DNA from: JBGSUZ01 sp964404895
Lineage (GTDB): Bacteria > Bacillota > Clostridia > Peptostreptococcales > Acidaminobacteraceae
DNA: 64,000 nucleotides
NCBI GenBank assembly: GCA_964404895.1
Contig: CAYOLV010000003.1
Location: 248,001 to 312,000, forward strand
Direction of reading: 5' to 3'
Shown: positions 33,860 through 41,061 of the stretch, in pieces
Layout of the letters: each line of letters begins with the position of its first letter
Numbering within the stretch: the stretch's first letter is position 1
The notes under the pieces: generated by a model
What the model was told of the DNA's origin: nothing
The model's input: the letters and a program-made list of their open reading frames with translations, nothing else
The model's database searches: none
Program-made: the position numbers and the translations under genes

Positions 33860-34688
33860 CCCTTCCTAAAATGTGGTGAATACTTTCCAGTTCTGTCATA
33901 AGAGTGGAGAATTTTTTAGGTTTCAAGGATTGGGGTCCGTCCGAAAGGGCTTCTGATGGGTTGTTGTGAACTTCTATCATTAACCCGTCTGCCCCTATGG
34001 CTACGGCTGCTCTTGAAAGGGGGCCTACCATTTCCCATTTCCCAGTGGCATGGCTTGGATCGATGATGATAGGCAGGTGTGAAAGTTCTTTCACTGCGGT
34101 GACTACATTGAGGTCTAGAGTATTTCTCATGTGAGTCTCGAAGGTGCGAATACCTCTTTCGCAGAGAATGACTTTCTCGTTGCCGCTTGCCATAATGTAC
34201 TCTGCCGCCATGAGGAATTCTTCTAGGGTTGCAGACATGCCTCTTTTCAACATGACGGGTTTGTTCAGTTTCCCTACTCTTTTCAGTAGTGAGAAGTTTT
34301 GCATGTTGCGAGCTCCAATTTGAATAATGTCTGCGTAAGCGTCAATCAAATCTAAGTCCTCAGATGCCATTAACTCTGTGACTACTGGCATTTTGTATCG
34401 TTCCCCTGCCTGTTTCAAAAGAATGAGTCCTTCTTCGCCCATCCCTTGGAAAGCGTAAGGCGATGTTCTTGGCTTGAAAGCGCCTCCTCTGAGAATATTG
34501 GCGCCTGCGGCTTTCACCGACGCGGCAATGGTCATGATTTGCAGTTCGCTTTCTACGGCGCAAGGGCCTGCCATAACGACTAAGCTTCCACCGCCTATGG
34601 TCACATCTTTGACTCTGACAATGCTGTTTTCCTCTGGATTGGTTTTGGCTACTAAGGGACATGCTTTGGTGATGGTTTCTAAATTCAT
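33819..34688 (-). CDS. aroF: 3-deoxy-7-phosphoheptulonate (DAHP) synthase, type I beta
   Basis: First step of the shikimate pathway: PEP plus erythrose 4-phosphate. The start MNLETITKACPLVAK follows AGGAGGCGATCTT and gives 289 residues; the open frame reaches back into the attenuator, which is an artefact. The TIM barrel has VVMAGPCAVESELQI, GANILRGGAFKPRTSPYAFQG, VTELMASEDLDLI, IGARNMQNFSLLK, KPVMLKRGM, IDPSHATGKWEMV and GADGLMIEVH. There is no fused ACT or mutase domain, so the enzyme is probably not feedback-controlled by a fused regulatory domain. It is the first structural gene behind the Phe/Tyr leader peptide. Confidence 0.96.
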   Translation of the reverse strand: MNLETITKACPLVAKTNPEENSIVRVKDVTIGGGSLVVMAGPCAVESELQIMTIAASVKAAGANILRGGAFKPRTSPYAFQGMGEEGLILLKQAGERYKMPVVTELMASEDLDLIDAYADIIQIGARNMQNFSLLKRVGKLNKPVMLKRGMSATLEEFLMAAEYIMASGNEKVILCERGIRTFETHMRNTLDLNVVTAVKELSHLPIIIDPSHATGKWEMVGPLSRAAVAIGADGLMIEVHNNPSEALSDGPQSLKPKKFSTLMTELESIHHILGRGADQHEKRSQWSL

Positions 34689-34727
34689 AAGATCGCCTCC
34701 TGATGTTTGTGGGGTGTTAGTTGAGAC

Positions 34728-34771
34728 AAAAAACAAAGTAAGACGCTCTCGAGAGGAGAGCGTCTTACTTT
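34728..34771 (-). terminator. Attenuator terminator upstream of aroF
   Basis: On the minus strand a perfect 16-bp stem (AAAGTAAGACGCTCTC with GAGAGCGTCTTACTTT, loop CTCTC) is followed by GTTTTTTG. It lies between the leader peptide stop and aroF, 40 bases before the aroF ATG, with no gene ending in front of it except the leader. That is the geometry of a transcription attenuator. Confidence 0.93.
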
Positions 34772-34808
34772 AATCGTCTATGGTTTAATCCAAATTGATT
34801 TCACTGGG

Positions 34809-34970
34809 CTATAACATGTACCCCAGCGGTAAGGTTCTTCTTCGATTCAGTGTCAGATGAAATTTTCTGCATCTAAAGTAGCCAACGCTAAAATAATAAT
34901 AGCCTTGGAAGAAGAAGAAAAAGTTATTCAATTGTCGGCTGTTACCTTTTAAGTCCAACAATTTATTCAT
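34809..34970 (-). CDS. Phe/Tyr-rich leader peptide of the aromatic amino acid operon
   Basis: This 53-codon frame begins with an ATG preceded by GATGAGGTG. It reads MNKLLDLKGNSRQLNN, then FFFFFQGYYYFSVGYF, then a basic tail ending GYML before TAG. Residues 17-32 contain seven Phe and four Tyr codons; there is no Trp. The five-Phe run is at 34908-34922 and the three Tyr codons at 34893-34901. The frame sits between a strong promoter and a strong terminator, ahead of aroF-tyrA-aroB-aroA-aroC-pheA. By analogy with the pheA and pheST leaders of enterics, shortage of charged tRNA-Phe or tRNA-Tyr should stall ribosomes here and prevent termination. Confidence 0.9.
   Translation of the reverse strand: MNKLLDLKGNSRQLNNFFFFFQGYYYFSVGYFRCRKFHLTLNRRRTLPLGYML
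34874..34889 (-). promoter_or_regulatory. Candidate antiterminator segment within the leader peptide
   Basis: The minus-strand segment AGCGT-TGGC-TACTTTA (codons 28-32 of the leader) mimics the 3' arm of the terminator and can pair with ATTAAAGTAAGACGCT, its 5' arm: TACTTTA with TAAAGTA (7 bp) and AGCGT with ACGCT (5 bp), separated by a small internal loop. A ribosome stalled on the Phe run would leave it just uncovered. The complementarity is seen; the function is inferred. Confidence 0.65.
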
Positions 34971-35033
34971 CGGGTACACCTCATCAAATGTTTTTGGTTT
35001 TGTTTTCGTGTTTGGTTCTTTTAGGTTTTTACC

Positions 35034-35063
35034 ACTATACTAAAAAAGCCTGACAAAGGTCAA
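35034..35063 (-). promoter_or_regulatory. Promoter of the leader-aroF operon
   Basis: On the minus strand TTGACC (35058-35063) and TATAGT (35034-35039) have an 18-base spacer, giving a start near 35027, about 57 bases before the leader ATG. The -35 box is part of the aroE terminator stem. Confidence 0.7.
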
Positions 35064-35075
35064 GGCTTTTTTTTT
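35042..35075 (-). terminator. Intrinsic terminator of the prfB-aroE transcript
   Basis: On the minus strand AAAAAAGCCTTGACC-TTT-GTCAGGCTTTTTT (one bulged T). It separates aroE from the aroF operon while carrying the -35 element of the next promoter. Confidence 0.8.
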
Positions 35076-35111
35076 GAAAATTTAGAGATTTATTTGAATT
35101 TTCTTGCAAAA

Positions 35112-36029
35112 TTATTTGAATAAACCTTCCGTTTCAAAAAGAAGGTGCTTGGTGCCTTCAAGGTCAATCTCTCGTTCTTCCCAAAGTTGTTCACTAAGCA
35201 AAGCTTGAAAAATCAACATTTCCACTCCATAAATACACTTTGCGCCCATACCTCTGGCACGTCTTAAAAAAAGAGTCTCATGAGGTTTATACACAATATC
35301 ACAAAAAATTGTATTTTTATTAAATAGTTCAGGATTGATGGGTGTATGCTCTGTATCTGGCAGCATGCCCACACTGGTAGTATTGATGACGAGATTGTAG
35401 TCACTGCACGCGGGGGTCAGGTTATCAGCCGACAACGGGTCTGCCATCATACCTTCTGTTAAATCGTCTTCTCGTTGGCGAACCCATGGATTATCCTCGG
35501 TACCGTACCCCTGGCTTTCAATGTTGTAAAGTTCCCGAACTGCAGCTGACAATTCTGAAGCACGTGCCTTGGTTCTGTTGAACACGTCTAACCTAGCAAC
35601 CTCTGCCATGGATAGGGCATGGACAATGCCTTTTGCCGCTCCACCAGCCCCTAATATGAGTACTTTTAAACCTTTTGGCTCAACTTCATGATATTTTAAA
35701 GACGTCAAGAACCCCAGCCCGTCTGTGTTATAACCTTTTTTGATGCCATTTTTGACCACGACGGTATTTACCGCCCCCATTTTCTCAGCGAGAGGATCCA
35801 CTTCGTCTAAAAAGGCCATGACGGACTCTTTGTGTGGAATGGTGATGTTAAAGCCATTGTACCCTTTTAGAATAAAAGCCTCCAAGGCTTCACCCAATTC
35901 CTCGGGCGAAACCTCAAAGGCTTCATATGTGGCTTCAATATCGTTGTATGCAAAACTCGTCCGATGAATCAGTGGGGACTTTGAACCTGTCACGGGTGCG
36001 CCAATTAGCGCATATTGACCTCTAGACAT
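35112..36029 (-). CDS. aroE: Shikimate dehydrogenase
   Basis: It reduces 3-dehydroshikimate to shikimate with NADPH. The 305-residue protein opens ALIGAPVTGSKSPLIHRTSF (S-x-S substrate serines), then FNITIPHKESVMAFLD with the catalytic lysine, GAVNTVVVKNGIKKGYNTDGLGF, and the cofactor loop VLILGAGGAAKGIVHAL with FNRTKARASEL. About 30 residues are inserted after that (YGTEDNPWVRQREDDLTEGMMADPL), making it longer than the usual 270-280. It follows prfB by three bases and precedes the aroF leader, so it is in the pathway but outside the attenuated unit. Confidence 0.94.
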   Translation of the reverse strand: MSRGQYALIGAPVTGSKSPLIHRTSFAYNDIEATYEAFEVSPEELGEALEAFILKGYNGFNITIPHKESVMAFLDEVDPLAEKMGAVNTVVVKNGIKKGYNTDGLGFLTSLKYHEVEPKGLKVLILGAGGAAKGIVHALSMAEVARLDVFNRTKARASELSAAVRELYNIESQGYGTEDNPWVRQREDDLTEGMMADPLSADNLTPACSDYNLVINTTSVGMLPDTEHTPINPELFNKNTIFCDIVYKPHETLFLRRARGMGAKCIYGVEMLIFQALLSEQLWEEREIDLEGTKHLLFETEGLFK

Positions 36030-36032
36030 AGC

Positions 36033-37140
36033 CTACACCTCATTTTTGAATTTTAACCACGCATTGATAAATTGGTCTATTTCCCCATCCATAACCGCTT
36101 GAACGTTTCCGCTTTCAGCGCCTGTACGGTGATCTTTGACCAGATTGTAAGGGTTGAAAACATAGGAACGGATTTGGCTGCCCCATGTGATTTGTGAATA
36201 ATCCCCTGCCAAGTCATCAATTTTTTCTTTATTTTCACGCTCTTTTAGCTCAATGAGCTTACCTAAGAGCATTTTCATAGCTGTTGCTTTGTTGTTATGT
36301 TGAGAGCGCTCATTTTGACAACCTACCACAATTCCTGTGGGAATATGGGTAATTCGAATGGCACTGTCGGTCATGTTAATGTGCTGACCGCCTGCCCCTG
36401 AAGCTCTAAAGGTATCTATTCTCAGATCTTTTGGGTCGATTTCCACTTCCAAAGACTCATCTAGCTCTGGCATGACATCTACTGAAGCAAAAGAAGTGTG
36501 TCGCTTGCCCGAAGAATCAAAGGGCGAAATTCGCACCAAGCGGTGCACCCCTTTTTCGCTTTTTAAAAATCCGTAGGCATTCTCGCCTTCAATCAGCAAG
36601 GAAACGTCTTTAATCCCTGCTTCTGAGTCCCGAATAATATCTAAAATACGGACTTTATAGCCTTTGGCTTCTGCCCAGCGGTGGTACATTCTGAAAATCA
36701 TTTCTGCCCAGTCTTGAGCGTCCAGTCCTCCAGTTCCCGCATGAACGGACAACATGGCGTTATTCTTGTCATATTGTCCAGACAAAAGGGTTTCTAGCAT
36801 TAATTTATCTATGGAATCTTCAAGGCTTTTGATGCCTGAAAGTATTTCGCCTTCCAAACTTTCTTCGCCCTCGTCGATGACCATGTGGGACAAGACTTCC
36901 AAATCTTCTAGTTGTCTGCAGAGTCCTTCAAATAACTCAATTCTATCTTTCAGACCTTTGGCGCGCTTTAATACTTTTTGCGCTTCCTCAGCGTCGTTCC
37001 AAAACTCATTTTGAAGGGATTTTTGTTCCAGTTCGTTGTACACCGATTTCATCCGATCGATGTCAAAGTGAACCACCCAATTCTGTTAATTTCGCGCTCA
37101 ATTCTTTCAGGTCACGCAGACCCTGTTCGATGGATAACAC
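36033..37140 (-). CDS. prfB: Peptide chain release factor 2, with programmed +1 frameshift
   Basis: RF2 ends translation at UGA and UAA. The complete gene begins at a GTG (37140) after GAGGTGAG and runs 25 codons (VLSIEQGLRDLKELSAKLTE...) to CTT TGA C at 37062-37068, where ribosomes must slip +1 to read on as DIDRMKSVYNELEQ. The main frame shows the stop-recognition region (DTFRASGAGGQHINMTDSAIRITHIPTG, with GGQ for peptide release) and SGKRHTSFASVDVMPE. The product is about 368 residues, normal for RF2. A reading from the internal GTG at 37076 lacks the N-terminus and is an artefact. Confidence 0.96.
37062..37078 (-). promoter_or_regulatory. RF2 programmed frameshift site
   Basis: On the minus strand GGGTGG, a Shine-Dalgarno-like stimulator, lies 4 bases upstream of CTT TGA C. 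The in-frame UGA is read by RF2 itself, so slippage rises when RF2 is scarce: the classical autoregulatory loop. Confidence 0.93.
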
Positions 37141-37177
37141 AACCTCACCTCATTTTGTTTATACATTTCTATTGGAT

Positions 37178-39859
37178 TTAGTCGTTCATCCCACAGCATT
37201 TTTTATATTTTTTACCGCTGCCACAAGGACACGGATCGTTACGGCCTACTTTTTCTTCAGTCTTAGTCAACTTCACATCGCCCACTTCACTGCCCCCGGA
37301 CTCACCTGTAATGGTTGCCACTTGGGTTCTTGTAGTGTCGGTGTTCATTGAGGCATGGAAGAGGAATTTGAGTGTGTCTTCTTGAATGTTGAAGACCATT
37401 TCGTCGAACATGTCAAAACCTTCTTTTTGGTAGGCTCTGACTGGATCTTCCTGTCCATAAGCTCTCAAGCTGATGCCTTGCTTAAGCTGTTCCATGTCGT
37501 CGATATGATCCATCCATTTTTGGTCAACGACTCTGAGAAGGATAAATCTTTCAAGCTCTCTCATATTTTCAGAACCGAACTCAGCTTCTTTGGCTTCGTA
37601 AAGCTGATGGGCTACAGATTTGAGTCTTTCAATCAGATCTTCTCTGCGTTCTACACCTTGCATAAGTCCTTCTAAATAGCCTCTTTCAAGGAAGATTTGA
37701 TGGTAATGTTCTTCCATTTCTTTGAGGTTCCAATCTTCTGGATAATCTGAATTAGCTGTATACAAGTTGGTATTGGACTCAATAATGCCGTCTACCATAG
37801 TTTGAATATAGTCTTTAAGGTCTTCACCCAATAATACTTTTTTACGCTCGCCGTAGATGATACCTCTTTGTCGGTTCATAACGTCATCGTATTGGAGGAC
37901 GTGTTTACGAATGCCAAAGTTTCTGCCTTCCACTTTCTTTTGAGCATTTTCAATGGATTTAGAAAGAATATTGGCTTCTAGCGGTGTTTCATCGTCCATA
38001 CCCAGTTTGTCTACCATGTCTTTAACTTTATCACTGACGAAGAGTCTCATGAGTTCGTCTTCAAAGGACAAGTAGAATCTTGAAGAACCTGGGTCACCTT
38101 GACGACCGGCACGACCACGGAGCTGATTGTCTATACGTCTTGATTCATGTCGCTCTGTACCAATAATGTGAAGTCCGCCTACAGATTTAACTGCATCACC
38201 GTCTGCATCTGTTTCTGCTTTAAATCTAGCATAAATTTCTTCATAAACGGCTTTTGCCGCAATAACTTCTGGATCGTCTATAAATAATGGGCTAAGTACC
38301 AAGTTGATAATGTGCTCGCTGTATTCAAGCTTCAACATTTCATTTTTAGCCATGAACTCGGGGTTACCACCAAGAAGGATATCCGTACCACGACCTGCCA
38401 TGTTGGTAGCAATGGTCACCGCATTTTTACGGCCTGCCTGTGCAACGATTTCTGCTTCTCTTTCATGTTGTTTCGCATTGAGGACTTCATGTTGAATGCC
38501 TTTGCGTTTAAGAAGACCGCTCAAGTATTCTGAGGTTTCAATTGAAATGGTACCCACGAGAACGGGTTGTCCCTTAGCGTGTCTTTCAATAATGTCATCA
38601 ATAGCCGCTTTGAACTTGCCGTCTCTTGAACGGTAAATCAAGTCTGCCATATCGTCTCTTAAAATTGGTTTATTAGTTGGAATACTCACAACGTCTAAAT
38701 TGTAAATGTGTCTTAACTCATCTTCTTCTGTTTTAGCTGTACCCGTCATCCCTGAAAGCTTGTTGAACATACGGAAGTAGTTTTGGAGGGTGATGGTCGC
38801 CAACGTTTGAGACTCTTTTCTAACTTCGAGAGACTCTTTTGCTTCAATGGCTTGGTGAAGACCATTTGAGTAACGACGGCCTTGCATCAAACGCCCTGTG
38901 TGTTCGTCGACGATTAAAATCTCTCCGTCTTTTACAACATAATCTACATCTTTTTTCATCATGTAATGGGCTTTTAAGGCTTGGTTTACATGGTGGGAGA
39001 TTTCCATATTTTCAGGATCCGAAAGGTTTTCGATTTGGAAGAACTTCTCAGCTTTTCCAACGCCGCTTTCATCTGTAAGCACAACTGATTTTTGTTTTTC
39101 GTCTACGACATAGTCAACTTCTTTGACCAGTCCATGGGCAAAAATATCTGCTACGCGATAAAGGTCAGTTGATTTGTCCCCTTCTCCCGAAATGATCAAA
39201 GGCGTTCTGGCTTCATCGATTAAGATGGAGTCGACTTCATCGACAATGGCGTAGTTGAGTACTCTTTGAACCATATTTTCTTTGAATACAACCATGTTGT
39301 CTCTGAGATAGTCAAAACCGAACTCGTTGTTTGTTCCATAGGTAATATCACAGTTATAAGCCTGTCTTCTTTGTTCTGGTGACATACTGTGCAAAATACA
39401 GCCCACAGAAAGACCAAGGAAATTATAAAGTTTCCCCATCCACTCCATTTGATGTTTTGCTAAATAGTCATTGACCGTAACAATGTGAACCCCTTGTCCG
39501 CTGAGGGCGTTGAGGTAGGCCGGTAAAGTCGCGACAAGAGTCTTACCTTCACCTGTTTTCATTTCCGCAATTCGACCTTGGTGAAGCACCATGCCCCCCA
39601 GTAATTGCACTGGGAAAGGTCTCATGCCTAAAGCTCTGACAGAAGCTTCTCTGACTACTGCAAAAGCTTCAGTTAACAAGTCATCTAATGTCTCGCCAGC
39701 TGATAATCTTTCTTTAAACTCAATTGTCTTTTGTCCAAGCTCTTTATCTGAAAGTTTCTGCATTTGAGCTTCTAACAACTCAACTTTAGCCACTTCTTTG
39801 AAAAATTTCTTGATTTCACGTTCACTTATTTTATTTGAAAATATATCTAATATTGCCAT
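37178..39859 (-). CDS. secA: Preprotein translocase ATPase SecA
   Basis: It drives secreted proteins through SecYEG. The start MAILDIFSNKISEREIKKF, 893 residues, is preferred over an ATG three codons upstream that sits on the ribosome binding site. Motifs: MRPFPVQLLGGMVLHQGRIAEMKTGEGKTLVA (Walker A), VDEVDSILIDEARTPLIISG (Walker B), ATNMAGRGTDI and GLHIIGTERHESRRIDNQLRGRAGRQGDPGSSRFYLSFED. The C-terminus has the zinc motif C-P-C-G-S-G-x8-C-C. It precedes prfB, a common Firmicute order. Confidence 0.98.
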   Translation of the reverse strand: MAILDIFSNKISEREIKKFFKEVAKVELLEAQMQKLSDKELGQKTIEFKERLSAGETLDDLLTEAFAVVREASVRALGMRPFPVQLLGGMVLHQGRIAEMKTGEGKTLVATLPAYLNALSGQGVHIVTVNDYLAKHQMEWMGKLYNFLGLSVGCILHSMSPEQRRQAYNCDITYGTNNEFGFDYLRDNMVVFKENMVQRVLNYAIVDEVDSILIDEARTPLIISGEGDKSTDLYRVADIFAHGLVKEVDYVVDEKQKSVVLTDESGVGKAEKFFQIENLSDPENMEISHHVNQALKAHYMMKKDVDYVVKDGEILIVDEHTGRLMQGRRYSNGLHQAIEAKESLEVRKESQTLATITLQNYFRMFNKLSGMTGTAKTEEDELRHIYNLDVVSIPTNKPILRDDMADLIYRSRDGKFKAAIDDIIERHAKGQPVLVGTISIETSEYLSGLLKRKGIQHEVLNAKQHEREAEIVAQAGRKNAVTIATNMAGRGTDILLGGNPEFMAKNEMLKLEYSEHIINLVLSPLFIDDPEVIAAKAVYEEIYARFKAETDADGDAVKSVGGLHIIGTERHESRRIDNQLRGRAGRQGDPGSSRFYLSFEDELMRLFVSDKVKDMVDKLGMDDETPLEANILSKSIENAQKKVEGRNFGIRKHVLQYDDVMNRQRGIIYGERKKVLLGEDLKDYIQTMVDGIIESNTNLYTANSDYPEDWNLKEMEEHYHQIFLERGYLEGLMQGVERREDLIERLKSVAHQLYEAKEAEFGSENMRELERFILLRVVDQKWMDHIDDMEQLKQGISLRAYGQEDPVRAYQKEGFDMFDEMVFNIQEDTLKFLFHASMNTDTTRTQVATITGESGGSEVGDVKLTKTEEKVGRNDPCPCGSGKKYKKCCGMND

Positions 39860-40021
39860 TATTTCCATCCTCTCTTGACTTAAAAATATCTTTTATAATT
39901 ATAGCACACCGCTATATCGCCTTTATATTTCGTTTGCGTGACAAGTCTATGAATTAGAAATGAACAGGCTGTGTACTTTTTTATCAAGTCATTGAAAGAA
40001 TGCACCTCAACTACTGCAAGG

Positions 40022-40615
40022 CTATAATTTTGATCGGATTGAGAACTTTAGCATTTTAGTCTTGGTTTTGAAATGGTAATGCACCATTTCCCCTTGAATA
40101 AAATAGATAATCGCAATGGTAATGATTAAATCGCCTAAGCTAATAACCTTGGCGAGTGGGTATGGTTCAGGAATCGGAATTGTTTTGCCTAGCCACTTCA
40201 GTACCGCTGCAGCTTGATCAAATGGCACCAAATTAATAACGGTACCCGCTTTTACAGACTCCGCGTAGGCACTAAGTCCTGCCCAGTTGGCAATGTCTAA
40301 ATTGACTGGCATTTTTCCACCGTGAACGGCCATGACCAGCAAATTTAAAAACGCTCCTAAAGCAAGTATTCTGAACCCTTTTAGGCGCCAATTCATGAGG
40401 ACGGCTATAAAAATACATACCATTCCTGCATATGGTGCCCACTGAAGTAAGCTGATGCTCTCCGTTAACCTTGTTGCAACTATCGGAATAATTTGCAGCA
40501 ATGCCCCGATGAAAATCAGATACCAACCCTTAAATTCAATTTCCATTAAATGATACCAGCGACCATTTCTCATAACCCCAATGATCAGACCTATCAAAAT
40601 TGCTTCAATGATCAT
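40022..40615 (-). CDS. DUF5317-family membrane protein (copy 2)
   Basis: The protein is 197 residues from MIIEAILIGLIIGVMRNGRW; AAAGGAGG nine bases upstream supports this start and the ATG overlaps the previous stop. About five membrane helices are visible. The family-typical GVMRNGRWYHLMEIEFKGWYLIFIGALLQIIPI and the C-terminal PIPEPYPLAKVISLGDLIITIAIIYFIQ are clear. The function is unknown. Its partner upstream has the same C-terminal pattern, so the two are paralogues and may form a heteromer. Confidence 0.75.
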   Translation of the reverse strand: MIIEAILIGLIIGVMRNGRWYHLMEIEFKGWYLIFIGALLQIIPIVATRLTESISLLQWAPYAGMVCIFIAVLMNWRLKGFRILALGAFLNLLVMAVHGGKMPVNLDIANWAGLSAYAESVKAGTVINLVPFDQAAAVLKWLGKTIPIPEPYPLAKVISLGDLIITIAIIYFIQGEMVHYHFKTKTKMLKFSIRSKL

Positions 40616-41061
40616 AAGACACAACCTCCTTTAACCGTAGGTGCTCGAACCTGCCTGGATGTCTCGAAAAATGCCAGGTGAAGCAGAATGCCAAATCCCA
40701 TTAAAAGATTGCCAAAACTCACAGATTTCGGATAGGGATATGGCGGTGGCAGATGAATGACATCGCTTAAAAATGATAGTTTGGTTTGCTCTGTAATAAG
40801 ATAATGAGCAAAAACTTGTTCCTTTTCCAGCGCCAAATAGGTTTCGTTATAACCTAAATGGGCAAGAATTGTACCGTCTACCCAAGTAGTTCCGCCACTG
40901 AACACGACAATTAGCCCATTGAGCATTAATCCTAGCCCCATGAGCTTAAGGCCTTTGTAGCGATAGGTGTTCATATCCCTCATCGAAAGGCTCGTATATT
41001 TATTTCCCTCTCGTAGGAGCAAGAGGATCATCGTACCCAAAATTAAAGATTGAATTAACAT
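40612..41061 (-). CDS. DUF5317-like membrane protein (copy 1, shorter)
   Basis: The protein is 149 residues with three or four membrane helices: the N-terminal LILGTMILLLLREGNKYTSL, GLKLMGLGLMLNGLIVVFSGG, and a C-terminal LPPPYPYPKSVSFGNLLMGFGILLHLAFF that mirrors PEPYPLAKVISLGDL of its neighbour. It overlaps the HD-GYP gene stop by seven bases and the next gene by four, so the three are tightly coupled. No function is known; a membrane role tied to the HD-GYP protein is contextual inference. Confidence 0.65.
   Translation of the reverse strand: MLIQSLILGTMILLLLREGNKYTSLSMRDMNTYRYKGLKLMGLGLMLNGLIVVFSGGTTWVDGTILAHLGYNETYLALEKEQVFAHYLITEQTKLSFLSDVIHLPPPYPYPKSVSFGNLLMGFGILLHLAFFETSRQVRAPTVKGGCVL

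Noticed and set aside
34728..35030. T-box riboswitch ahead of aroF
   Set aside because: No T-box antiterminator word or AG-bulge/specifier layout was seen, while a full leader-peptide frame with ribosome binding site explains the region better.
36033..37076. RF2 starting at the internal GTG at 37076
   Set aside because: It ignores the upstream 25 codons and the CTT TGA C frameshift site.
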